Source of the DNA: SLFT01 sp964493075
GTDB lineage: Bacteria > Hydrogenedentota > Hydrogenedentia > Hydrogenedentales > CAITNO01
DNA length: 10,776 nucleotides
Direction of reading: 5' to 3'
Assembly: GCA_964493075.1 (NCBI GenBank)
Contig: CAZBNU010000138.1
Span: 1-10,776 of the forward strand
The translations under genes and the position numbers were made by a program. Positions 1-6,072 of the stretch are shown here, one piece after another. Below the pieces are notes generated by a model. That model worked only from the letters and a program-made list of their open reading frames with translations. It was not told the DNA's origin and searched no databases. Positions within the stretch are counted from its first letter, which is position 1. Each line of letters opens with the position of its first letter.

Positions 1-1
1 C

Positions 2-1207
2 TCCCTCTATGGTTTCCTGTTTTCTGCTGAAGCGGGTGGTGACTACCTTAACCCGCAAAATGCCGATCCGGGAGAATGGTCGTGGAGCATCTACAAGATT
101 GAAATTAATTTGGAGGACATTTTTTTAACAGAAGACCCTGAAACAGTAGAAAAGATTCGCGGTGTTGTTCTGGAACAGCAGGAACTCATAAACAGGTTAA
201 AGTCCCTTGCCACACAACCCCCTGTTTCCCCGGAAATGATGCATAAATGGAATAGGAACTACCCGACGCTTTGGGAAACTCCGCTTCCAAACCTGTATGC
301 CGTCCGTAATTTTGCAAACTTGCTTGCCATGGATGCCTCCGTAAAATGGCGGGACGGCTATGTGGATGGCGCCCTGGAAGACTGCGGGGCAATAATACAT
401 CTTGGACGACATCTTGCTGACCAGCCTTTACTAATATCACAAATGATTGCTGTGGCCCTTGGCGGCATTGCTGTCCAGTCCATAGCAGGCATGGGTATCG
501 AGGCCAATTACTCAGACGCAGCAATTGCTACTATTGACCCGTTATTGGCCAATGCTTTTGAACAGGACTTGATCGCAAAGTCTCTCTGTTGGGAATTGCT
601 CTTGATACAACAGGGGTTTCGCTTAATTGAGAAACTTGACTTTGACTTTGGCGTATGGAGAGGTTTTGATCCCCATGCTTGGGTTTACGGATTGCCTGTG
701 TTTGATGCCTGGCGCGCCTACGATGAAATGACATTCTTACGGATAATGGAGCCAGCAATCGAACAAAGTATGCTTCCATATTACGAGCAAACCGGGGTAC
801 CGGAAGCCCATGCCCTGGATTGGCGCACACCCATATCGAGTGAGGCGATACCTAACTTATTGCGGTGTAACCTTCAGACTACTGATATGCACGCACAGTT
901 TAGTCTGGCACGCATTGCACTGGCCTTGACCCGTTATAAACGAGACACAGGCGCGTATCCCGAGACGTTAGATGCGCTTGTACCGACATACCTGGCCGAG
1001 ATTCCCGACGATCCATTTTCAGGCAATAGGATGCTCTACCGGCTTGGCCCTGAGGGATACCTGCTGTCAAGTGCAGGCTGGAACGGTGAGGATGATGTGT
1101 TGAAAACCGACGGCAAAAAAACAATGGAATTAAACGGATTTGATATTGCTGCCAGCGACGATATTATCTGGTGTCCAAAATTAAGGATGAATTGGTTAAC
1201 GAGGTAA
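2..1207 (+). CDS. Hypothetical protein, 5'-truncated by the window edge; planctomycete-style C-terminal domain
   Basis: The frame is open from base 2 to a TAA at 1205-1207, giving 401 visible residues. A TTG at 110 could serve as a start, but the frame continues upstream without a stop and has no Shine-Dalgarno there, so the true start lies outside the window. I do not recognise a named family. The middle is helical and hydrophobic, with a stretch reading roughly 'DGALEDCGAIIHLGRHLADQ' (nt ~370-425). The last ~110 residues contain 'RYKRDTGAYPETLDALVP', 'IPDDPFSG' and 'GYLLSSAGWNGEDD'. That is a pattern I associate with large hypothetical proteins of Planctomycetes and related phyla, resembling the C-terminal half of type II secretion pseudopilin (GspG-like) domains. 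No catalytic motif is visible. It converges with the FadL-like gene. Function is unknown; coding status is confident because of length and domain-like C-terminus. Confidence 0.85.
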   Translation, partial: SLYGFLFSAEAGGDYLNPQNADPGEWSWSIYKIEINLEDIFLTEDPETVEKIRGVVLEQQELINRLKSLATQPPVSPEMMHKWNRNYPTLWETPLPNLYAVRNFANLLAMDASVKWRDGYVDGALEDCGAIIHLGRHLADQPLLISQMIAVALGGIAVQSIAGMGIEANYSDAAIATIDPLLANAFEQDLIAKSLCWELLLIQQGFRLIEKLDFDFGVWRGFDPHAWVYGLPVFDAWRAYDEMTFLRIMEPAIEQSMLPYYEQTGVPEAHALDWRTPISSEAIPNLLRCNLQTTDMHAQFSLARIALALTRYKRDTGAYPETLDALVPTYLAEIPDDPFSGNRMLYRLGPEGYLLSSAGWNGEDDVLKTDGKKTMELNGFDIAASDDIIWCPKLRMNWLTR

Positions 1208-1279
1208 ACACTTCCTGTCAGGCAAACAATACGTTTACATGTTTGTCGTCCTCATAGCCGCAAAAGACTTTTACCGTCA

Positions 1280-1345
1280 CGGAGGGGGGACATTCCTGTC
1301 CCCCGGCGTTTGGAAAAGAAGGGGGACAGGAATGTCCCCCCTCCG
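1280..1345. repeat. Perfect 25-bp inverted repeat with 16-nt loop between convergent genes
   Basis: The left arm (1280-1304) and right arm (1321-1345) are exact reverse complements over 25 bases and are separated by a 16-base spacer. The arms contain the nested palindrome core GGGGACAGGAATGTCCCC. The element sits 72 bp past the stop of the upstream plus-strand gene and 45 bp past the stop of the minus-strand FadL-like gene. It could therefore act as a bidirectional terminator, although no T-run follows either arm. The exactness, and the GGGGACAG core shared with the elements near 2803-3035, fit a dispersed palindromic (REP/MITE-like) repeat at least as well. Confidence 0.8.
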
Positions 1346-1390
1346 CAATCGCTGTTATTTCGGATGAGAGCGTCAGCCCATGGTCCCTGT

Positions 1391-2632
1391 TCAGAAGCGG
1401 TAGCTATATTGCACAGTGAAGGTATTTTCCGCCAAATGTATTTTGGTGCCTTTGCCCACAACAGAGAACAGGTCGCCTCGTCCGTTTTCTGTCAGTGTGT
1501 TTCCAAAGGCATGTTCGTAGGCAAAGTGGATATCCGTGTTTTCGTTGAGGGCATAGGACAGCCCGAAAGTCAGGTGCATCTCTACGATGGCGGGAAAAAG
1601 CCCGTTGGCGAACACCACGTCTTCACGTATGGGCGATTTGCCATAAGAGGCGCCGGCACGCACCGTCCATCTTGGATGTGCCTGCCAGGTGACGCCGGTC
1701 TTGAGGATGTGCTGGTCTTTCCAACCGAACCCGCCTTTGATGGGGGCCTTGCCAATCTGCTTGACGCCTGACCAGTCAATGAACTTGTAATCAAGCGCCC
1801 ATTCAATTTTTGGGGTAATGTCATAGGCAAGCCCGGCCTGCAGTGTTTGCGGAATATCCAGCGGCAACGGCATCAAATCGTTGTATCTGTCCATGGTATC
1901 CATCCATTGCGGCGTGGTGTACGCAGCGCCAAGACGCAACCGCTCCCAGCGCTTTTGAACACCCAAGGTCAACCCTGCGCCAAAAGCGCTGGCTGGTCTG
2001 TTGCGGCCGCCGGTCTCCCAGAAATTCAGGGTGAGCATGTCCGTTTTGAAGCGCGCATAATCCAGGGTTGCCGTAAGGCCCACGGACCATCCGTCCCCCA
2101 GGTCGTGGGCGTAGCTGAGACCAAGTTTCATGACGCCGTATTTGGTGCGCCGGTCAAAGTTAGCGCCAAACAAACGCGGTATAAGGGTGCGCGAGCGACG
2201 GTAGTCCACCCCCATGCCATTTACCGCAAAAAGTCCCACGCCAAAAGCGCCGTCACCAGCGGGGAACACCAGGCCCATCGCGGGAATATAGAACATGCTG
2301 TCATCAGACATCTTCCCCGCGCCACGGTTTGCAAGGGGCAGCAACCGCGGGCCTTTCGGTTCGAGATAACGGTAGGGCGCAAACACTTCAATGCTCAAGT
2401 CAAAGCGACGGTCCAGTTCCGTAATTGCGGCAGGATTCAATAACACCCAGGTGCTGTCTTTCGCAGATGCCACACCCGCACCGCCCGTACCCAGTTGCAG
2501 CGCGCCTATCCCAATCAGTTGATGGCCGTCCGTAGCCTGAGCCAGCAGGATCGGAAAACACATGCAAAAAACAGCCATAAACAGAAATCCTGAAAATGGT
2601 ACATGTCTTTTGATATCATTTGTTTTTCGCAT
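1391..2632 (-). CDS. FadL/OMPP1/TodX-family outer-membrane transporter
   Basis: This is a 413-residue predicted outer-membrane beta-barrel of the family that carries long-chain fatty acids or hydrophobic compounds across the outer membrane. Residues 1-33 form a signal peptide (basic start, hydrophobic core, likely cleavage after AQA). Residues ~37-70 carry the family's N-terminal signature: a Gly/Ala-rich segment, 'GTGGAGVASAKD', then 'NPAAI' at 66-70. The rest alternates amphipathic strands and ends in 'VQYSYRF', with the terminal Phe expected for BAM-dependent insertion. Length matches the family (about 400-450). The start at 2632 is supported by an AAGGA at 2640-2644 with a 7-nt spacer. 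A candidate promoter and a 15-bp stem-loop lie upstream. It is monocistronic as far as visible. The substrate cannot be inferred. Confidence 0.9.
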   Translation of the reverse strand: MRKTNDIKRHVPFSGFLFMAVFCMCFPILLAQATDGHQLIGIGALQLGTGGAGVASAKDSTWVLLNPAAITELDRRFDLSIEVFAPYRYLEPKGPRLLPLANRGAGKMSDDSMFYIPAMGLVFPAGDGAFGVGLFAVNGMGVDYRRSRTLIPRLFGANFDRRTKYGVMKLGLSYAHDLGDGWSVGLTATLDYARFKTDMLTLNFWETGGRNRPASAFGAGLTLGVQKRWERLRLGAAYTTPQWMDTMDRYNDLMPLPLDIPQTLQAGLAYDITPKIEWALDYKFIDWSGVKQIGKAPIKGGFGWKDQHILKTGVTWQAHPRWTVRAGASYGKSPIREDVVFANGLFPAIVEMHLTFGLSYALNENTDIHFAYEHAFGNTLTENGRGDLFSVVGKGTKIHLAENTFTVQYSYRF

Positions 2633-2639
2633 GGTAGCA

Positions 2640-2644
2640 TCCTT
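2640..2644 (-). promoter_or_regulatory. Shine-Dalgarno site of the FadL-like gene
   Basis: The minus strand reads AAGGA with 7 nt to the ATG at 2632-2630. This fixes the start codon of the outer-membrane protein. Confidence 0.7.
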
Positions 2645-2673
2645 TTCTGGTTTCCAACTACAAACGCGGCCCG

Positions 2674-2707
2674 AATTAAAAGTATTCCGACAGGAATACT
2701 TTTAATT
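2674..2707. repeat. Perfect 15-bp inverted repeat with 4-nt loop upstream of the FadL-like gene
   Basis: The arms at 2674-2688 and 2693-2707 are exact reverse complements and flank the tetranucleotide GACA. The element lies 42-75 bp upstream of the FadL-like ATG. If the promoter proposed at 2715-2744 is right, it begins at about +1 of that transcript and would form a stem-loop at the extreme 5' end of the mRNA. Alternatively it is an operator, or an AT-rich bidirectional terminator (it ends in a short T-run on both strands). Confidence 0.75.
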
Positions 2708-2714
2708 ATGGCAA

Positions 2715-2744
2715 AGTATACAACATCAAGAATACACGACGCAA
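2715..2744 (-). promoter_or_regulatory. Candidate sigma70-type promoter of the FadL-like gene
   Basis: The minus strand reads TTGCGT (2744-2739), an 18-nt spacer, then TATACT (2720-2715). The -10 matches consensus in 5 of 6 positions but the -35 in only 3 of 6. The predicted start of transcription is near 2708, at the edge of the 15-bp palindrome. This is a prediction by eye. Confidence 0.35.
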
Positions 2745-2802
2745 TTTTGTGCCAAAGCTACGGGGCACCGCACATCCAGCATTGTGGTGCATAAGCGCGA
2801 AG

Positions 2803-2926
2803 AAAAAATGGGGACTGTTCCCGTCGCAATTTCAAATATTCACGGCGGGAATAATGGTTGCCTAATTTCATACAAGATCGTTTTAACACAGTAAAGGCCC
2901 GGCGACGGAACTGTCCCCGATTTTTT
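2803..2926. repeat. Palindromic element A with GGGGAC-core terminal inverted repeats (REP/MITE-like)
   Basis: The left arm 2803-2827 starts with a run of A, then TGGGGACTGTTCCCGTCGC. The right arm 2902-2926 reads GCGACGGAACTGTCCCC, then GA and a run of T. The two are reverse complements apart from one mismatch and two single-base indels over ~25 positions, and they enclose about 74 bp. The poly-A/poly-T outer ends and GGGGAC core are shared with element B, 20 bp away. This architecture resembles short non-autonomous palindromic elements such as those mobilised by REP-associated Y1 transposases; that link is inference, since no transposase is in the window. Confidence 0.6.
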
Positions 2927-2946
2927 CGGGCGTGTGTGATAAGGCC

Positions 2947-3035
2947 GCAAAAAAAGCGGGGACAGCCCTGGCGCATGAGGTCCAATATGTGATTTGCAGC
3001 AATTCTATGCGCCGAGGGCAGTCCCCATTTTTTGC
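2947..3035. repeat. Palindromic element B with GGGGAC-core terminal inverted repeats (REP/MITE-like)
   Basis: The left arm 2947-2976 (run of A, then GCGGGGACAGCCCTGGCGCAT) and right arm 3007-3035 (ATGCGCCGAGGGCAGTCCCC, then a run of T) pair almost completely, with about 30 bp between. It is shorter than element A and has different inner arm sequence but the same outer A-run plus GGGGAC(A/T)G signature. It could fold as a long hairpin in RNA and, with its T-run, could also stop transcription. Confidence 0.6.
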
Positions 3036-3113
3036 TTATCGTTCGTAGTTGTTCCAGGTTATGGAGATAAACTGGGTTGCGGGCAGTGCTCGCGTTAGAC
3101 TCATCATGAGCAT

Positions 3114-3130
3114 GCAGGCATCCAGCCTGC
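3114..3130. repeat. Short inverted repeat (6-bp arms, 5-nt loop)
   Basis: GCAGGC at 3114-3119 and GCCTGC at 3125-3130 flank ATCCA. It is a small GC-rich hairpin immediately followed by TGCACCACAAT, which is the complement of 2781-2791. No T-run follows, so a terminator role is not supported. Confidence 0.4.
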
Positions 3131-3179
3131 ACCACAATTTTGAAAATGAGGCACAACCGGAAGGGTAGGGACTAATTTC

Positions 3180-3208
3180 TTGCAAAGCGCCGTTGTTTGG
3201 AATATGAT
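3180..3208 (+). promoter_or_regulatory. Candidate sigma70-type promoter of the ATP-grasp/GCS2 operon
   Basis: TTGCAA (3180-3185), a 17-nt spacer and TATGAT (3203-3208) match the -35 in 4 of 6 and the -10 in 5 of 6 positions. Transcription would start near 3215 and leave a ~150-nt leader. The leader contains a small GGCAG/CTGCC hairpin (3238-3256) and an 8-T run (3273-3280), too far apart to look like a normal intrinsic terminator. This is the best promoter match upstream of 3368. Confidence 0.4.
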
Positions 3209-3367
3209 ACTGTGCCATACGATAGACTGACGCAAGAGGCAGCATCCCATACTGCCGCTGCGAAGGGGTACATTTTTTTTCAGACTTGAGGACGACTCAT
3301 TTTTACATGTTGTCGCCAATTCCTGCCAACCCAACTTCCCACTTCATGTTGCGAGAAACACACACGT

Positions 3368-4834
3368 ATGGAAACCTACATTGTTGTTGAAGACCCCAAA
3401 CGCTGGAACCTGAAGGTCCCCGGCGCCGAGGTGGTCAAAGCCCGGGATTACCTTTCCGAGGAACGGTTCAGTGAGTCGCGCAAGGCAAAGGTGTTGAACT
3501 GCTGTTATTATTACAGCTACAACTCCACCGGCTATTATGTCTCGTTGGTGGCGGCGGCGCGTGGTCATTATCCCATGCCCTCCATCAAGGCAATTCAGGA
3601 CATGCGTCTTGACGTGGTTATCCGGCGCGCATCCCACGAGATTGACACGCAGATTCAGCGCAGCCTCAGAAGTGTTCATGGCGACGTCTTCGAACTCAGC
3701 ATTTATTTTGGAAAGAATGTAGCCCTTTGCCACAACACACTGGCCAAGATGCTGTATAACCTGTTTCCCCTGCCTTTTTTCCGCGCGTATTTTGTGCGAA
3801 AAGAGGACACATGGCATCTGGATGATGTTCGCGTAATCGCCGCCCGTGATATCCCCGAACACCATCATCCCTTTGTGATGGAGCAAATCACTCAGTTTAT
3901 GGGAAAAACCGTAAGGAGCGGCAAGGGTAAGATGCAGCCCTACCGGTATGAGATGGCCATTCTTCGCACACCGGAAGATGCCACGCCGCCGTCCAATCCG
4001 GAAGCCATTAAAAAATTCTGCAAAGCCGCGGAAAAGAACGGCGTGGGGGTGGAACTGGTCACCCGGAACGATTACGCCCAGCTGGACCGCTACGACGCGC
4101 TGTTTATCCGCGACACCACCGGCATTGATCATTACACCTACCGCTTTGCGCGGCGCGCCGAGTCCGTCGGCCTTGCCGTGATTGATGATCCCCTTTCCAT
4201 CCTGCGCTGCACCAACAAGATTTACCTGGCGGAACTGATGCACCGCTGCGGCATTCCAACGCCGACCTCACTCATCATCAGCAAACACACCGCCAACAAG
4301 ACCAAAGAGATTATCGGGTTTCCCTGTGTGGTAAAAATCCCGGACAGTTCCTTCTCTCTCGGCGTGTACAAGTTCGACACACAGGAAGAATTTCACGCAG
4401 CGTTGCCCAAACTCTTCAAACAGTCAGAGCTGCTGTTGGCGCAGAAATTCACGCCTACCGAGTTTGACTGGCGCGTGGGCATCATTAACCGCCAGCCCCT
4501 CTTTGTGTGCCGCTATTACATGGCGGAAAAACACTGGAAGATTTACAATCACGATGACGTCAACGGAACCGATTGCGGTATGGCGGACACACTCGCGGTG
4601 CAGGATGCCCCCAGAAAAATTGTGGATACCGCCCTGCGAGCGGCCGCCATGATTGGCAACGGACTGTATGGCGTGGATTTGAAGGAAATCAATGGCATGC
4701 CGTGTGTCATCGAAATCAACGACAACCCCAGCATTGACGCCGGCATTGAAGATGAAGTGCTTAAAGAGGACCTGTACAACATGATCATCCGTGAATTCAT
4801 ACGACGTCTGGACCGCTGCCATGGAAAACCATAA
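3368..4834 (+). CDS. RimK-like ATP-grasp amidoligase with N-terminal RLAN-type domain
   Basis: The 488-residue product is a predicted ATP-dependent carboxylate-amine ligase: it would activate a carboxylate as acyl phosphate and join it to an amine, as RimK and glutathione/glutamate ligases do. Residues ~1-160 match the RimK-like ATP-grasp N-terminal (RLAN) type, with 'YIVVEDPKRWNLKVPGAEVV' near the start. Residues ~200-275 look like the pre-ATP-grasp alpha/beta segment. The ATP-grasp fold follows: 'NKIYLAELMHRCGIPTP', then 'CVVKIPDSS' with K323 as likely ATP ligand, and 'EINDNPS' with E449 and N451 as likely metal ligands. The Shine-Dalgarno is weak (GAGA at 3353-3356), but the conserved N-terminus supports this ATG. 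It overlaps the downstream GCS2 gene, so the two are probably translationally coupled. The substrate is unknown; the family is more certain than the role. Confidence 0.9.
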   Translation: METYIVVEDPKRWNLKVPGAEVVKARDYLSEERFSESRKAKVLNCCYYYSYNSTGYYVSLVAAARGHYPMPSIKAIQDMRLDVVIRRASHEIDTQIQRSLRSVHGDVFELSIYFGKNVALCHNTLAKMLYNLFPLPFFRAYFVRKEDTWHLDDVRVIAARDIPEHHHPFVMEQITQFMGKTVRSGKGKMQPYRYEMAILRTPEDATPPSNPEAIKKFCKAAEKNGVGVELVTRNDYAQLDRYDALFIRDTTGIDHYTYRFARRAESVGLAVIDDPLSILRCTNKIYLAELMHRCGIPTPTSLIISKHTANKTKEIIGFPCVVKIPDSSFSLGVYKFDTQEEFHAALPKLFKQSELLLAQKFTPTEFDWRVGIINRQPLFVCRYYMAEKHWKIYNHDDVNGTDCGMADTLAVQDAPRKIVDTALRAAAMIGNGLYGVDLKEINGMPCVIEINDNPSIDAGIEDEVLKEDLYNMIIREFIRRLDRCHGKP

Positions 4835-6071
4835 TCCCACCTGGCCGCTCGGGCTGTTCCAGGGTTACGGCATGGAACTCGAGTACATGATTGTAGACCG
4901 TGATACGCTGGACGTGCGTCCTATTTGCGATAAACTGTTGTATCAGGTCAGCGGCAACCACGATGGCGAAGCACATCCTGAGGGCGACGAAGGTGACGCT
5001 GCGTGGTCAAATGAACTGGTGTTGCATGTGGTGGAATTCAAGACAGCACGGCCCACGCCCTCCCTCAAAGGGCTGGACGCCCTGTTTGCCGCGCAGGTAG
5101 GCCGGGCCAATGAAATTCTGGCACAGTGGAATGCCTGCCTGATGCCTTCCAGCATGCATCCCTGGATGAATCCTGCAACCGAAACGCGTCTCTGGCCCCA
5201 TGACTGCAATGAGATTTATGAAGCGTTCAACCGGATATTCGATTGCCGGGGTCATGGCTGGGCAAATCTTCAGAGCGTCCACATTAACCTGCCCTTTGCC
5301 AATAACGAAGAGTTTCGACGCCTCCATGCCGCTATAAGAATCCTTTTGCCGTTGGTTCCCGCCCTGGCAGCCAGTTCACCCGCGCTGGACAACCGATGCA
5401 ACGGGTTCATGGACAACCGCGTCCGCGTGTACAGCGCCAATGCTACGCGTATCCCCCAGGTCGCCGGCATGATCATTCCCGAACCTGTAACCACCCCGAA
5501 TGATTATGACGCCACCATTCTGAAACCCCTGTATCGTGCCCTGCAACCGCTGGATACTGAAGGCATTCTCCGCCACGAATGGGTAAATGCGCGGGGCGCC
5601 ATTGCCCGTTTTGACCGGGGCGCCATTGAAATCCGTCTGCTGGATATCCAGGAATGCCCCAAGGCAGACCTTGCCATAGCGACACTGGTGTGTGCTGTTG
5701 TCAAGGCGCTTGCGGAAGAACGCTTCGCCAGTACCGACCAGCAGAATGCGCTGTCCACCAAAAGCCTTCGCGCAGTTCTGATGGATGCCGCCCATGCCGC
5801 TGAGGATGCCGTGTTGGAGTATCCGCTTCTGGCACGGTGCCTGGGCGTATCTGAAAAACGGCAGTCCATGAGCGAAGCCTGGCAACAAATGGCAACCGCC
5901 TACCTGCCCCATGATTCCGATACGTTGTCCACGCTACAGGTCATTTTTGAAAAAGGGTGCCTCGCACGAAGAATTTCCAACGCTGTGAGCGCCGCCACGC
6001 CTGCATCCCTGACGCCGGTTTACAGGAACCTGTGTTCTTGTCTTGCAGAAAACCGGATGTTCGTACCGTAG
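4821..6071 (+). CDS. GCS2-family carboxylate-amine ligase (glutamate-cysteine ligase family 2, YbdK-like)
   Basis: The 416-residue product belongs to the glutamine-synthetase-like GCS2 fold, whose members form gamma-glutamyl-cysteine or other glutamyl amides using ATP. Residues 17-22 read GMELEY, the Mg/ATP-binding 'G-x-E-x-E' strand (E19, E21). 'SVHINLPF' around H154 corresponds to the family's His-containing strand, and 'IEIRLLDIQECP' around E270/R272 to the conserved E-x-R strand. Length suits the family. I chose the ATG at 4821, which overlaps the ATP-grasp stop by 14 nt. A GTG at 4791 in the same frame would add ten residues but has no nearby Shine-Dalgarno, and homology should begin just before 'PLGLFQGYG'. 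The stop lies one base from the stop of the convergent gene. Pairing with an RLAN-ATP-grasp gene suggests a product other than plain glutathione. The substrate is not deducible. Confidence 0.88.
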   Translation: MENHNPTWPLGLFQGYGMELEYMIVDRDTLDVRPICDKLLYQVSGNHDGEAHPEGDEGDAAWSNELVLHVVEFKTARPTPSLKGLDALFAAQVGRANEILAQWNACLMPSSMHPWMNPATETRLWPHDCNEIYEAFNRIFDCRGHGWANLQSVHINLPFANNEEFRRLHAAIRILLPLVPALAASSPALDNRCNGFMDNRVRVYSANATRIPQVAGMIIPEPVTTPNDYDATILKPLYRALQPLDTEGILRHEWVNARGAIARFDRGAIEIRLLDIQECPKADLAIATLVCAVVKALAEERFASTDQQNALSTKSLRAVLMDAAHAAEDAVLEYPLLARCLGVSEKRQSMSEAWQQMATAYLPHDSDTLSTLQVIFEKGCLARRISNAVSAATPASLTPVYRNLCSCLAENRMFVP

Positions 6072-6072
6072 A

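Larger units (their letters stand above)
2633..3367. other. Long non-coding intergenic region with several palindromic elements
   Basis: This 735-bp divergent spacer separates the FadL-like gene from the ATP-grasp operon. The open frames across it have no initiation signals or recognisable protein and overlap palindromes, so I read it as non-coding. It holds the 5' regulatory region of the FadL-like gene (2640-2744), two GGGGAC-core palindromic elements (2803-2926 and 2947-3035), a short hairpin near 3114-3130 and a candidate promoter near 3180-3208. An 11-bp inverted repeat (ATTGTGGTGCA at 2781-2791, its complement at 3128-3138) brackets the two palindromic elements. No tRNA or other known RNA was recognised. 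Confidence 0.7.

Noticed and set aside
1215..1252. Hairpin (GGCAAACA/TGTTTGTC) as terminator of the first gene
   Set aside because: The stem is short and AT-rich with an 11-nt loop and no T-run; too weak to list as a feature.
1847..2443. Plus-strand open frame of 198 residues opposite the FadL-like gene
   Set aside because: Basic, low-information composition, antisense to an identified outer-membrane protein, no initiation signals.
2803..3035. CRISPR array
   Set aside because: Repeats here are inverted pairs of two different elements, not regularly spaced direct repeats with spacers.
2758..3156. Minus-strand open frame of 132 residues in the spacer
   Set aside because: It runs straight through both palindromic elements and is only open by chance; no Shine-Dalgarno or family resemblance.
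3344..4243. 299-residue minus-strand open frame opposite the ATP-grasp gene
   Set aside because: It lies antisense to a gene with recognisable family motifs, has no ribosome site and shows no protein-like domain.
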